NCBI RefSeq assembly: GCF_000425125.1
Contig: NZ_KE384306.1
Span: 521,705-585,704, forward strand
DNA from: Paenibacillus taiwanensis DSM 18679
Lineage (GTDB): Bacteria; Bacillota; Bacilli; Paenibacillales; Paenibacillaceae
DNA length: 64,000 nucleotides
Reading direction: 5' to 3'
Part shown: positions 46,764-55,886 of the stretch, one piece after another
Position numbering within the stretch: the first letter of the stretch is position 1
Layout: each line of letters begins with the position of its first letter
The notes under the pieces: generated by a model
What the model saw: the letters and a program-made list of their open reading frames with translations, nothing else
Database searches by the model: none
What the model was told of the DNA's origin: nothing
Made by a program: the position numbers and the translations under genes

Positions 46764-47522
46764 ATGAGAAAACGGATGATTTGGATTACAGCTTGTATCG
46801 TGCTCGTTCTGTTTGGTGCATATCAGTTGAAGCATGTATCCGATACGGTTGCTACGTTCAGCGGCGCCACGTTGAAATACGGCTCTAAAGGCCAAGATGT
46901 GAATGAGCTTCAAGGACGTCTCAAATTTCTTGGTTATTACTATGGAAAAATAGATGGCGTATATGGGACGGCTACTCAGAAGTCAGTTAAATGGTTCCAA
47001 TCGGAGTTTGGTATTAAAGCCGATGGAGTCGTTGGCGCAAAGACAAAAGACAAGCTCGTCAAGGCCACAAAAAACTGGAAGCCGTCCTCCTCCTCATCAG
47101 GAGGAAATAAACCGCCAAGCTCAAAACCATCGGATTCCAACGTTAGCAACTCAAACAACATGGGATATTCGGAAAATGACCTGAAGTTGATGGCAAACGC
47201 AGTATATGGCGAAGCGAGGGGCGAGCCCTATGAAGGGCAAGTAGCTGTAGCAGCAGTTATATTGAATCGTGTGAAATCGCCAAGTTTCCCCAATTCGGTC
47301 TCAGGTGTCATTTTTCAACCGGGAGCCTTTACAGCCGTAGCCGATGGTCAGATATGGCTTACGCCTAATGAAAAAGCGCGCCAAGCGGTTCAGGATGCAA
47401 TTAACGGTTGGGACCCGTCTGGCGGTTGTTTGTATTACTTTAATCCCGTCACCGCGACTTCCAAGTGGATTTGGTCGAGACCTCAAGTAAAAACAATAGG
47501 CAAGCACATATTCTGTATGTAA
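46764..47522 (+). CDS. sleB: Spore cortex-lytic enzyme, SleB-like
   Basis: SleB is a germination transglycosylase acting on muramic-lactam cortex. The 252-residue product has an N-terminal signal/anchor helix (about 5-20) and a peptidoglycan-binding domain (LKYGSKGQDVNELQGRLKFL, ~37-95). A Ser/Pro linker and a Hydrolase_2/CwlJ-type catalytic domain (~132-252) follow, with MANAVYGEARGEPYEGQVAV carrying the catalytic-type Glu and an ending with FNPVTATSKW. No ypeB neighbour is present in this window; in B. subtilis sleB and ypeB are adjacent, elsewhere in the genome. Confidence 0.9.
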   Translation: MRKRMIWITACIVLVLFGAYQLKHVSDTVATFSGATLKYGSKGQDVNELQGRLKFLGYYYGKIDGVYGTATQKSVKWFQSEFGIKADGVVGAKTKDKLVKATKNWKPSSSSSGGNKPPSSKPSDSNVSNSNNMGYSENDLKLMANAVYGEARGEPYEGQVAVAAVILNRVKSPSFPNSVSGVIFQPGAFTAVADGQIWLTPNEKARQAVQDAINGWDPSGGCLYYFNPVTATSKWIWSRPQVKTIGKHIFCM

Positions 47523-47540
47523 TGTGTGCGCAGAAAGCGG

Positions 47541-47577
47541 GAGAAGCGATGGCAGCACCATCTGCTTCTTCGTTTTG
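47541..47577 (+). terminator. Terminator after sleB
   Basis: GAAGC-GATGG / CCAT-CT-GCTTC stem around CAGCA, then TTCGTTTT. Confidence 0.65.
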
Positions 47578-47703
47578 TATTCAAGACTGCTCGTAACGTA
47601 TATGTAGGCTAACAGAGATAGCCATACAATATAGCCGCATATATATCGAATATAAATAATGATTAACCGTAGTTTGCTTGCTGCGGGAAAAGGAGAGCCT
47701 GCT

Positions 47704-48996
47704 ATGATGACAAATCGGACGCCTGCTTTTGAGAGAGGTACTGTTAGTGGCATACGATTGCATGTAATGCCTACAACACGATTTAAGACGTTTGCAATTG
47801 CTGTATATATTGGAATTCCACTGCAAGAAGAGACTGTAACACCTGTCGCGCTGACACCATTTGTATTACGACGTGGAACTTCGGAGCTTCCTGAAACCAT
47901 TCAATTTAGAGAACGTCTTGATGAGTTGTACGGTGCTGGTTTTGGTTTTGATGTATATAAACGTGGTGATTACCATATCGTCCAATTTCGTATGGACATT
48001 ATAAACGATGCATTTGTGCAAACGAAAGACTCTCTGTTAAAGCGAGGCTTTCAATTTCTCGGAGACGTCATTACATCACCAGCATTGGAGAACGGTATTT
48101 TTCGTTCAAAATACGTTCAAGAAGAAAAAGAGACGGTAAGAAAACGTCTCGAAGCGATCGTGAATGACAAAATACGCTATGCGCAGGAACGGTGCTTGGA
48201 AGAAATGTGCAAGGATGAGCCGTACCGACTTCATCCCCTCGGCAATCGGGCTGACCTTCCTCCTTTGGAAGCCGAACAAGTGCATGAGCGATATAAATGG
48301 TGGCTTGAGCAAGCGTGTATCGATGTATACGTTATAGGTGACACCAACTTAAATGAGATTACACAATGTGTAAGTGATCATTTTCATGTCAATCGTCAAG
48401 AGGAAGCACCAAAGTATGCAAGAACAGTGCCTGTGCCTCGTGTAGGTGAGGCGCAGCAAGTTGTTGAGCGGCTTGACGTCACACAAGGAAAATTAAACAT
48501 GGGGCTGCGCTCGACAATTACGTACCATGACGATACGTACCCCGCTGCTTTGTTATATAACGGCGTACTGGGCGGTTATCCTCATTCAAAATTGTTTATT
48601 AATGTTCGTGAGAAACATAGTTTGGCCTATTACGCCTCTGCTCGATATGACGGTCACAAGGGCATTTGCGCCATCCAATCCGGTGTAGAATTTGATCTGA
48701 TTGAGAAGGCAACTACTATAATTAAGCAGCAATTGGATGCGATGCAGCAGGGGCAGATTGAGGCGTTAGAACTGGATCAGACTAAGGCTATGCTCGCTAA
48801 CCAGCTTCGTGAAATTGACGACTCGGCCTTTGAAATGATTGGCTTTGACTTTAACCGTGTACTGTCCGGTAAGGAACGTACGACCAGCAGCTTAATCGAC
48901 CAGCTGCTTCACACGACAGCAGACCAAATTCAAACAGCGGCATCGACGTTCCACCTCGATACGATATATGTGCTGCGCAATCGAGAGGAGGTATAG
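47704..48996 (+). CDS. ymfF: M16-family peptidase-like protein YmfF (zinc motif absent)
   Basis: The 430-residue product has the M16 fold pattern: GIRLHVMPTTRFKTFAIAV at the start, a middle segment with YKWWLEQACIDVYVIGDTN, and GGYPHSKLFINVREKHSLAY in the second half. The HxxEH zinc motif expected near residues 55-60 is not there (region reads LTPFVLRRGTSELPE), so it is probably a non-catalytic partner of the next gene. AAAGGAGAG (47689-47697) supports ATG 47704 over an upstream in-frame ATG at 47659. Confidence 0.88.
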   Translation: MMTNRTPAFERGTVSGIRLHVMPTTRFKTFAIAVYIGIPLQEETVTPVALTPFVLRRGTSELPETIQFRERLDELYGAGFGFDVYKRGDYHIVQFRMDIINDAFVQTKDSLLKRGFQFLGDVITSPALENGIFRSKYVQEEKETVRKRLEAIVNDKIRYAQERCLEEMCKDEPYRLHPLGNRADLPPLEAEQVHERYKWWLEQACIDVYVIGDTNLNEITQCVSDHFHVNRQEEAPKYARTVPVPRVGEAQQVVERLDVTQGKLNMGLRSTITYHDDTYPAALLYNGVLGGYPHSKLFINVREKHSLAYYASARYDGHKGICAIQSGVEFDLIEKATTIIKQQLDAMQQGQIEALELDQTKAMLANQLREIDDSAFEMIGFDFNRVLSGKERTTSSLIDQLLHTTADQIQTAASTFHLDTIYVLRNREEV

Positions 48997-48998
48997 CA

Positions 48999-50279
48999 AT
49001 GGAACAACGACAGTTTAAACAGGTACAGGAGACGTTGTACTATGAAAGGATGGATAACGGTTTAGACGTATACATCTTACCTAAGCAAGGCTTTCAAAAG
49101 ACGTACGCGACGTTCTCAACTCGCTATGGCTCGGTGGACAATCACTTTCAAGTGGAAGGGCAGGCGCCGATTCAGGTTCCAGACGGAATTGCACATTTTT
49201 TGGAGCACAAAATGTTCGAGGAGCCAGAGGGAGATATCTTTGCAACTTTTGCCCAACAAGGGGCCTCTGCGAATGCATTTACTACATTTGATCGCACTGT
49301 TTATTTGTTCTCGGCAACCAATCATATTGAGCAGAACTTAAGTACGCTGATTGATTTTGTGCAGCGTCCTTATTTTACAGACGAAAACGTCAACAAAGAA
49401 AAAGGGATAATTGCCCAGGAAATTAACATGTACCGCGACAATGCGGATTGGCGCGTATATTTCGGATTAATTGAAGCGATGTATCATCAATATCCCATTT
49501 ATATCGACATTGCGGGAACGGTAGAATCTATTAATACGATAACAAAAGAAACGCTGTTTACTTGTTACCATACGTTCTACCACCCTACGAATATGATGTT
49601 ATTTGTAGTAGGTGGTGTAGATCCTGAGGCGATGATGAAGCTGGTGCGTAATAATCAAGCAGCCAAACCATTTAAACCACAGGGAGAGATTAAGCGGATT
49701 TTTGAAAATGAACCCGAAACGGTACGTACACCTCGTTTTGTTACAAAGCTGCCGGTATCTAGTCCGAAATGTTTATTTGGCTGCAAAGAGCCACGTCCTG
49801 GCTTAACTGGAATAGAGCTGCTGCGCTTTGAGCTTGCAACACGTGTTATGATGGATTTAATGCTTGGCAGCAGCTCGCCCTTATCACAATCGTTGTATGA
49901 ATCTGGATTAACATCCGATAATATCGGTCATGAATATAACTGTGAGACCGAATATGCATTTTCGATTATGGGTGGCGAGACAAAAGACCCTGACGAATTG
50001 GTGAAGCGGGTGCAAGCTGCGATTGAAGAAAAGAAGAAGGACTGCTTTCAGGAGGCAGAGTTTGAACGGATTCGAAACAAACGAATTGGAACCTACTTAA
50101 GAATGCTGAATTCCCCTGAATCTATTGCTAATGAGTTTACTAAATACAAGTTCCGTGAAACGGATTTGTTTGATATACTGTCGGTATACGAATCCTTACA
50201 GTTGGATGAAGTTAACGACAGGCTGCGCAGTCATTTCCAATGGGACCGCTTAGCGGTGTCGATCGTAGAGCAGCCTTAA
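48999..50279 (+). CDS. ymfH: M16-family zinc peptidase YmfH
   Basis: The 426-residue M16 protein retains the inverted zinc motif: GIAHFLEHKMFEEPEGD (HFLEH near residues 66-70), with NVNKEKGIIAQEINMYRDN supplying the distal Glu about 75 residues later. The start is 2 bp after the ymfF stop and preceded by GAGGTATAG. Such an active/inactive M16 pair suggests a heterodimeric peptidase; substrate unknown. Confidence 0.92.
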   Translation: MEQRQFKQVQETLYYERMDNGLDVYILPKQGFQKTYATFSTRYGSVDNHFQVEGQAPIQVPDGIAHFLEHKMFEEPEGDIFATFAQQGASANAFTTFDRTVYLFSATNHIEQNLSTLIDFVQRPYFTDENVNKEKGIIAQEINMYRDNADWRVYFGLIEAMYHQYPIYIDIAGTVESINTITKETLFTCYHTFYHPTNMMLFVVGGVDPEAMMKLVRNNQAAKPFKPQGEIKRIFENEPETVRTPRFVTKLPVSSPKCLFGCKEPRPGLTGIELLRFELATRVMMDLMLGSSSPLSQSLYESGLTSDNIGHEYNCETEYAFSIMGGETKDPDELVKRVQAAIEEKKKDCFQEAEFERIRNKRIGTYLRMLNSPESIANEFTKYKFRETDLFDILSVYESLQLDEVNDRLRSHFQWDRLAVSIVEQP

Positions 50280-50301
50280 GCATGGAATGTAACGATTTCA
50301 G

Positions 50302-50337
50302 GCGTACCTTCATTACCGAAGGTACGCTTTTTATTTT
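50302..50337 (+). terminator. Terminator after ymfH
   Basis: GCGTACCTTC / GAAGGTACGC, perfect 10-bp stem with 6-nt loop, then TTTTTATTTT. Confidence 0.9.
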
Positions 50338-50377
50338 GTAGCATCTAACACATTCTTATATGGGGGAGAGGATGACG

Positions 50378-51124
50378 ATGAAATTATTATCTGAAACGAC
50401 GGTGCTTATAACAGGAGGCAGCCGCGGAATTGGGGCGGCTATAGCGGAGCGCTTTGCTACAGTAGGGATGCGGATTGTCATTCATTATTTAGAGGCGCAT
50501 GAAGCGGCAAATGAAGTTGCGCGTCGTTGTATTACGCTAGGGAGCGAAGTGATGACGATTAGTGCCGACCTCCGTTCCAAAGAACAACTGCGCAGAATGA
50601 AGGAAAAGCTGGATGCTGAGGGCTTCATTCCGGATATTGTGGTCAACAATGCGGGTGTGTCCTACTATGGTTTATTTACAGACGTAACGGAGCAAGAGTG
50701 GGATGCATGCATGGCGATTAATTTAAAAGGCACGTTTATGTGCACGCAGCTATTTGTGCCCCACATGGTTCGTCAGCGGTACGGCAGAATTATTAACGTA
50801 TCTTCAGTTTGGGGAATTACAGGTGCCTCTTGCGAGGTGATGTACTCCGCTGCAAAAGGGGGGATTAATGCCTTCACTAAAGCATTAGCAAAGGAATTAG
50901 CTCCATCAGGTGTTACGGTAAATGCGGTAGCACCCGGAGCAGTAGATACGGATATGATGAAACATTTGGATGAAGAAGAACGCATCTCCTTGCAAGCAGA
51001 GATTCCAGCAGGTAGATTAGCCAATCCCGATGAGATCGCATCTCTCATTTATTTTTTGGCACTGCCCGAATCGAGCTACATAACCGGTCAGATTATTAGC
51101 CCGAATGGGGGCTGGCAGGCTTAA
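50378..51124 (+). CDS. ymfI: Short-chain dehydrogenase/reductase, YmfI-like (FabG family)
   Basis: A classical SDR of 248 residues: the NAD(P) motif TGGSRGIGAAIAERFA near the N-terminus, NNAGVSYYG, the catalytic Ser in INVSSVWG, and the YSAAKGG Tyr-Lys pair near residue 155. It resembles 3-oxoacyl-ACP reductases, but the substrate cannot be told. GGGGGAGAGG directly abuts ATG 50372, so ATG 50378 is preferred. Its position after ymfH matches B. subtilis ymfI. Confidence 0.88.
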   Translation: MKLLSETTVLITGGSRGIGAAIAERFATVGMRIVIHYLEAHEAANEVARRCITLGSEVMTISADLRSKEQLRRMKEKLDAEGFIPDIVVNNAGVSYYGLFTDVTEQEWDACMAINLKGTFMCTQLFVPHMVRQRYGRIINVSSVWGITGASCEVMYSAAKGGINAFTKALAKELAPSGVTVNAVAPGAVDTDMMKHLDEEERISLQAEIPAGRLANPDEIASLIYFLALPESSYITGQIISPNGGWQA

Positions 51125-51247
51125 CACTTCAGTCGTTAACATTCGATGAGGTTACGAATAAGCAAGCTGTCTTTCGCACATATTACGACTGTAAGTTGCT
51201 GTGTCACATACAGGGGTAGTTACAATGCGCTTAAAGGAGGCTTACTT

Positions 51248-51502
51248 ATGTCATCTGTATTAAAAAACTACGATTCATGGAAAAACTTTCTTGGAGACCG
51301 TGTCAAAACGGCCAAAACGTTAGGAATGAACGAAGAAACAATCGCTAAGCTGGCGTATGAAATCGGTTCTTTCCTAGACGAGAAAGTGGATCCACAGAAC
51401 CTTCAGGAACGTGCTATTAAGGAACTGTGGGATGTAGGCAGCGATGATGATCGCAAAACGATCGCTCGTTTGATGGTAAAGCTGGCCGAAAAAAACGGGT
51501 AA
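51248..51502 (+). CDS. ymfJ: DUF3243 protein YmfJ
   Basis: An 84-residue helical protein with the DUF3243 pattern: YDSWKNFLGDRVKTAKTLGM, then YEIGSFLDEKVDPQNLQERA and ELWDVGSDDDRKTIARLMVK. Function unknown. AAAGGAGGC (51233-51241) precedes the ATG at 51248. It is followed by a terminator, so it ends a short transcript. Confidence 0.88.
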   Translation: MSSVLKNYDSWKNFLGDRVKTAKTLGMNEETIAKLAYEIGSFLDEKVDPQNLQERAIKELWDVGSDDDRKTIARLMVKLAEKNG

Positions 51503-51514
51503 TTGTGAATTTTT

Positions 51515-51557
51515 GCGGAGAGGACTTGACAAAAGTCCTTATTCCGCTTCTTTTTTT
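51515..51557 (+). terminator. Terminator after ymfJ
   Basis: GCGGAGAGGACT pairs with AGTCCTTATTCCGC (internal mismatch), then TTC and seven T. Confidence 0.8.
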
Positions 51558-51587
51558 CAAATGACACATGAATACATGCTCACTATC

Positions 51588-51596
51588 TGCTATAAT
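51588..51596 (+). promoter_or_regulatory. Extended -10 promoter before ymfK
   Basis: TG-C-TATAAT; -35 poorly matched. Leader to ymfK about 125 nt, with no structure I can name. Confidence 0.45.
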
Positions 51597-51728
51597 GAAT
51601 AGCGGCTCCAACTTCACCTATGGGTTTCAATTTGATAAGCGCTTTAATTTTTATTTTTAGGCTGATAGTGGAATTCAGATGGTATGTATTGTAGAATGGA
51701 ATCGGACAATCGCAGATTGGGGTGTGTC

Positions 51729-52493
51729 ATGGAATATAAACAGTGGTATATGGAATATAAAATACATAAGAACCGTCCTGGATTGTTGGGTGATATTGCT
51801 TCGCTGCTCGGGATGTTAGAGGTTAATATAATAACGATCAACGGCGTCGAGGGTAAGACTAGAGGGATGCTTCTTCAGACTGATGACGATGAGAAAATTA
51901 AAATAATGGGACAAATGTTAAAAAAGGTGGATAACATTACAGTATCTGCGCTAAGACAGCCCAAGTTAGTTGATATTCTTGCTGTTCGTCACGGTCGTTA
52001 TATCGAACGAGATTCTGATGATCGCAAAACGTTTCGGTTTACACGGGACGAGCTAGGGCTGTTGGTTGACTTTTTAGGTGAAATTTTTAAGCGTGATGGT
52101 CATCAAGTAATCGGTTTGCGTGGGATGCCAAGAGTCGGCAAGACAGAGTCTATTATTGCCGGTAGTGTATGTGCAATGAAGCGGTGGACATTTGTGTCCT
52201 CAACGCTGCTTCGCCAGACTGTACGGAGTCAGATGTCTGAGGAAGAGATGAACCCGCATAACATATTTATCATTGATGGCATCGTGTCAACGATTCGTTC
52301 GAATGAGAAGCATGAAATGCTGCTTCAGGAAATAATGAGTATGCCTTCTACTAAAGTGATTGAACATCCAGACATTTTTGTGCGTGAGACCCATTATGAT
52401 TATGATTTCTTTGATTATATTATCGAGCTGCGTAACGCGCCTGATGAGGAAATTACATACGAAACGTTTACCGTCAATTACAACGATTTATAA
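51729..52493 (+). CDS. ymfK: YmfK-like DUF3388 protein with ACT-like and P-loop-like regions
   Basis: The 254-residue product starts with an ACT-like ligand-binding region (YKIHKNRPGLLGDIASLLGM through TRGMLLQTDDDEK, about residues 8-60). A second part has a nucleotide-binding-like loop GLRGMPRVGKTESIIAGS near 133-150 and a Walker B-like NIFIIDGIVS. This is the DUF3388 family found beside ymfJ and ymfM in Bacilli. Its biochemical role is unknown; ligand-gated nucleotide binding is an inference. ATG 51729 is chosen because homologous N-termini begin near the ACT region. Confidence 0.83.
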   Translation: MEYKQWYMEYKIHKNRPGLLGDIASLLGMLEVNIITINGVEGKTRGMLLQTDDDEKIKIMGQMLKKVDNITVSALRQPKLVDILAVRHGRYIERDSDDRKTFRFTRDELGLLVDFLGEIFKRDGHQVIGLRGMPRVGKTESIIAGSVCAMKRWTFVSSTLLRQTVRSQMSEEEMNPHNIFIIDGIVSTIRSNEKHEMLLQEIMSMPSTKVIEHPDIFVRETHYDYDFFDYIIELRNAPDEEITYETFTVNYNDL

Positions 52494-52547
52494 TAGATAT
52501 ATCATCTATAAAAGTTGGGACATACATTTTAGACAGGAGGTGAAATT

Positions 52548-53462
52548 GTGTCAGAATTAGGTCAATTACTAAAAAAGGCTCGATTAGAGAAAGGTCTGTC
52601 ACTAGATGATGTACAGGAAGCTACTAAGATTCGGAAACGGTATCTGGAAGCTATCGAAGAAGGGGACTATAAGATTCTCCCTGGATCGTTTTATGTACGT
52701 GCCTTTGTGAAGACATATGCGGAAACTGTCGGGCTGGATCCGGATGAGGTTGCTCAATATTATCGTCAGGATATACCTGCTGCGGAGCCAGAGCCAACTA
52801 TTGAGCCTATGATTCGGAAAAAACGTTCCGTTCAACATAGCGATAAGTTTGGGAAATGGGCGACGACACTGCTTATGTGGTCTTTCGTTATTTTAATTTT
52901 CGTTATCGTGTACTATTTCTGGGTGAAGGCGTCTGATACTGGCAATAATCCGAATAGTGCAGATTCAAACAATATTACGAATGGTATTAATCAGAATGAA
53001 AAGCCAGACAGCGGTAACAACACACAAGGTAATGGCCAGACAACAACACCAGAGCCAACACCTGAACCAGAAGAAACAAAAGAACCGATAGTTGCTCAGG
53101 TGAATCCTGCACTTGTTGTCGTCTCGGCAGCCGACGAGAAGCCGTTTAAGCTTGAAATTAAGATTGAAGATGGCGTATGGCTTGGAGTTCGTACGATTAC
53201 GAATGCCAATCAACTGGCTAAAGACGTATTCGACAAAGGGCAAGATCAATCATTTGACTTAGGAAAAGACGGGCTGGATATTACGTTTGGTAATGCAGCA
53301 CGTTGCAAAGTGCTAATTAATGGCCAGGCGATTGACATCGGACAAGGGATGAACAAGAAGGTTCGGTTCGAGTGGAAGGCTTATGAAGAGGCATTGCAAC
53401 TCAAACAAGGTTCGTCTGTAAGTGATGATACAGGAACCGCTGCGGATACAAATAACGGATAA
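52548..53462 (+). CDS. ymfM: RodZ-like membrane protein (YmfM)
   Basis: RodZ links MreB to the cell-wall elongation machinery. The 304-residue product has an N-terminal helix-turn-helix of RodZ type (LGQLLKKARLEKGLSLDDVQ to YVRAFVKTYAETVGLDPDEV, residues 4-70) and a basic juxtamembrane region. One membrane helix (about 104-126), an Asn/Pro/Thr-rich linker, and a C-terminal DUF4115 beta domain (LEIKIEDGVWLGVRTI) follow. GTG 52548 follows AGGAGGTG. The gene order ymfK-ymfM-pgsA matches B. subtilis apart from three inserted genes. Confidence 0.92.
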   Translation: MSELGQLLKKARLEKGLSLDDVQEATKIRKRYLEAIEEGDYKILPGSFYVRAFVKTYAETVGLDPDEVAQYYRQDIPAAEPEPTIEPMIRKKRSVQHSDKFGKWATTLLMWSFVILIFVIVYYFWVKASDTGNNPNSADSNNITNGINQNEKPDSGNNTQGNGQTTTPEPTPEPEETKEPIVAQVNPALVVVSAADEKPFKLEIKIEDGVWLGVRTITNANQLAKDVFDKGQDQSFDLGKDGLDITFGNAARCKVLINGQAIDIGQGMNKKVRFEWKAYEEALQLKQGSSVSDDTGTAADTNNG

Positions 53463-53587
53463 CGTCCTAATTATAGCTGTTCGAAAGAGATGGATCATTT
53501 TACTTGTTTGCCCTTACCGCATAAACAGATCTTTTTGGGTAATAATAGGGATGCGGCGATTTATTCTCACTTTAGAGAGGGGTCGTT

Positions 53588-53755
53588 ATGATGGCAGCAA
53601 GTTGGGTCGTTACAGGTCTCGGTGTCATTGTCAGCTTGTTAGGTTATTATTTGACGCCTAGTGCATGGGGCTATGGGATTCTTGGTTTCGGCTTGGCGCA
53701 CATTGTGCTTGGAGTGCTGGATATGTTCCGTACACCAGTACGAGGCCGCTACTAA
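53588..53755 (+). CDS. Small membrane protein, 55 residues
   Basis: A short frame with ATG at 53588 after GAGAGGGG, encoding two hydrophobic helices: roughly residues 5-23 ([19 protein letters not shown]) and 27-46 ([18 protein letters not shown]), ending [10 protein letters not shown]. It is followed 26 bp later by a long symmetric hairpin. I do not recognise the family. Good ribosome site, membrane pattern and terminator support a real gene. Confidence 0.72.
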   Translation: MMAASWVVTGLGVIVSLLGYYLTPSAWGYGILGFGLAHIVLGVLDMFRTPVRGRY

Positions 53756-53781
53756 GCCCAGTTCAAACACGATGAACAGCA

Positions 53782-53838
53782 GCACTTGGGCATTCTTTTG
53801 CGATTTCGATTGCAAGGGAATGCCCTTGTGCATTTTCT
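53782..53838 (+). terminator. Long interrupted hairpin after the 55-residue ORF
   Basis: GCAC, GGGCATTC and TTGC pair in order with GCAA, GAATGCCC and GTGC across symmetric 2-nt internal loops, followed by ATTTTCTT. Confidence 0.75.
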
Positions 53839-53888
53839 TACATACATATAAGGAATATATAAACCTATTTATGAAGGAGGATATCGTA

Positions 53889-54377
53889 ATGGCAGACAGT
53901 TCATTTGATATTGTTTCTAAGACAGATTTGCAAGAGGTTAGTAATGCGGTTACACAGGCGGAGCGTGAGATCGAAACTCGATTTGATTTTAAAGGCAGCA
54001 AAAGTTCCATCAAGCTGGAAAAAGAAGAGTTGATCATTGCATCAGATGACGAATACAAGCTAAAAAGTGTCATCGATATTTTACAATCCAAACTTATTAA
54101 GCGTGGCATTTCCATTAAAAACATGGAGTTTGGTAAATTAGAAGGTGCATCTGGTGGTTCTGTGCGTCAGCGTGTAAAGATGAAACAAGGAATTGAACAG
54201 GATATTTCCAAAAAGATTAATATTTTAATCCGTGATTCAAAGCTAAAAGTAAAAAGTCAAATCCAAGGGGATCAAATTCGTGTAACGGGTAAGAGCAAGG
54301 ATGATTTACAGGCAGTCATGAAATTGTTGATCGAAGCTGATTTGCCGCTTGACTTGCAATTCACCAATTATCGCTAG
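53889..54377 (+). CDS. YajQ-family nucleotide-binding protein (DUF520)
   Basis: The 162-residue product has the YajQ pattern: [53 protein letters not shown] and [20 protein letters not shown]. Some family members bind cyclic di-GMP or other nucleotides; it is unknown whether this one does. AAGGAGGATATC precedes ATG 53889. In B. subtilis the homologue (yitK) is elsewhere; here it is inserted between ymfM and rimO. Confidence 0.92.
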   Translation: MADSSFDIVSKTDLQEVSNAVTQAEREIETRFDFKGSKSSIKLEKEELIIASDDEYKLKSVIDILQSKLIKRGISIKNMEFGKLEGASGGSVRQRVKMKQGIEQDISKKINILIRDSKLKVKSQIQGDQIRVTGKSKDDLQAVMKLLIEADLPLDLQFTNYR

Positions 54378-54444
54378 ACGAAAGCATATCCTTTCAAGAG
54401 AATTGCTGCGTAATAAGGGAAATAGGTATAGTTTGATTACCATT

Positions 54445-54474
54445 TTGACTAAGAGGTCATGCCTGTATTATACT
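54445..54474 (+). promoter_or_regulatory. Sigma-A promoter of rimO
   Basis: TTGACT (54445-54450), 18-bp spacer, TATACT (54469-54474), about 85 bp before rimO. Confidence 0.7.
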
Positions 54475-54557
54475 TGACTAGATAAAGAGGGCCGTTCAGG
54501 AAAGCTTCATTTGCGCGGCGGAAGAAGAACTGCAATACCTAATTGGGGGATGCATTC

Positions 54558-55886
54558 ATGACAGAGAAAATTAAGATCGTGACTTTAGGCTGCGACAAGA
54601 ACTTGGTTGATTCCGAGATTATGTCGGGTCTAATTCATGAGCGTGGATATGAATTGGTCACTAATGAACTAGAAGCTACTGTTATTATTGTCAATACATG
54701 CGGATTTATTGATGCTGCCAAGGAAGAATCCGTTAACACTATTCTCGAACTCGCAGACCTTAAAGAAACGGCACAACTCAAGGCATTGATTGTATCGGGC
54801 TGCTTAACACAGCGTTACAAAGAACAACTTCTGGACGAGATGCCTGAGATAGATGGAATTGTAGGGACGGGCGACTTTGATAAGATTGCTACTATCGTTG
54901 ATGAAGCGCTTGCTGGTAGTAAGCCAATACAGGTTGGCAATCCCGTATTTAACTATGATCAGGCGCTCCCGCGCAAAGTAGCAACACCAAGATATACGGC
55001 TTACGTGAAGATTGCAGAGGGCTGCGATAACAATTGTACGTTTTGCAGCATTCCCATTATGCGTGGCAACTTCCGTAGTCGCACGATGGAGTCCATTCTA
55101 GCTGAAGTTACACAGCTTGCAGCTCAGGGCGTTAAAGAAATCAGTCTCATTGCTCAAGACTCAACGAACTATGGTACGGATATTTACGATGGTTTTAAGC
55201 TGCCTGAACTGATGAACCAGGTGAGTCAGGTTCAAGGTGTAGAATGGGTACGGCTTCATTACGCATATCCTGGATTTTTCTCGGATGAGCTCATTGAGAC
55301 GATAGCAAGCAACCCTAAGATTTGCAAATACATTGATATGCCGCTGCAACATAGTGAAGACAATGTATTAAAGCGGATGCGTCGGCCAGGTCGACAACGT
55401 GATGCACGTGAATTAGTACAGAAGATTCGTGCACGAATACCAAACGTGGCTATGCGAACATCCATTATTGTGGGGTTCCCTGGGGAGACGGAAGCAGATT
55501 TTAACCGTCTATGTGATTTTGTCCGTGACATGCAGTTTGACAAGCTTGGCGTATTTACGTACTCACGCGAAGAAGATACACCTGCTACACGACTGGACGG
55601 GCATTTGGATGAAGAAGTGAAGGAGTGGCGGGCCAATACGTTGATGGAAATTCAACGTGAGGTGTCGAAGCAAGTAAGCGAGAAGCGAATCGGACAAGTT
55701 ATTGATGTGCTTGTTGAACGTTACGACGGGCGAAATGACGTGTTTATTGGTCGTTCACAGTTTGATGCGCCTGAAATTGACGGCGAAGTATTTATTTCCA
55801 ACAGCAAGCTCAGCATCGGGGAACTCACACAGGTTCGGATTACGCATGCGTTGGAGTTTGATTTGGCTGGGGAGGGTATCCAGTGA
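54558..55886 (+). CDS. rimO: Ribosomal protein S12 methylthiotransferase RimO
   Basis: RimO is a radical-SAM enzyme that methylthiolates an Asp of ribosomal protein S12. The 442-residue product has the N-terminal UPF0004 domain (VTLGCDKNLVDSEIMSG with first cluster Cys), the radical-SAM motif CDNNCTFCSIPIMRG, PLQHSEDNVLKRMRRPGR, and a C-terminal TRAM domain. The CDKN and DSE spacing is RimO-like rather than MiaB-like. ATG 54558 follows GGGGGA. It overlaps pgsA by 4 bp. Confidence 0.93.
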   Translation: MTEKIKIVTLGCDKNLVDSEIMSGLIHERGYELVTNELEATVIIVNTCGFIDAAKEESVNTILELADLKETAQLKALIVSGCLTQRYKEQLLDEMPEIDGIVGTGDFDKIATIVDEALAGSKPIQVGNPVFNYDQALPRKVATPRYTAYVKIAEGCDNNCTFCSIPIMRGNFRSRTMESILAEVTQLAAQGVKEISLIAQDSTNYGTDIYDGFKLPELMNQVSQVQGVEWVRLHYAYPGFFSDELIETIASNPKICKYIDMPLQHSEDNVLKRMRRPGRQRDARELVQKIRARIPNVAMRTSIIVGFPGETEADFNRLCDFVRDMQFDKLGVFTYSREEDTPATRLDGHLDEEVKEWRANTLMEIQREVSKQVSEKRIGQVIDVLVERYDGRNDVFIGRSQFDAPEIDGEVFISNSKLSIGELTQVRITHALEFDLAGEGIQ

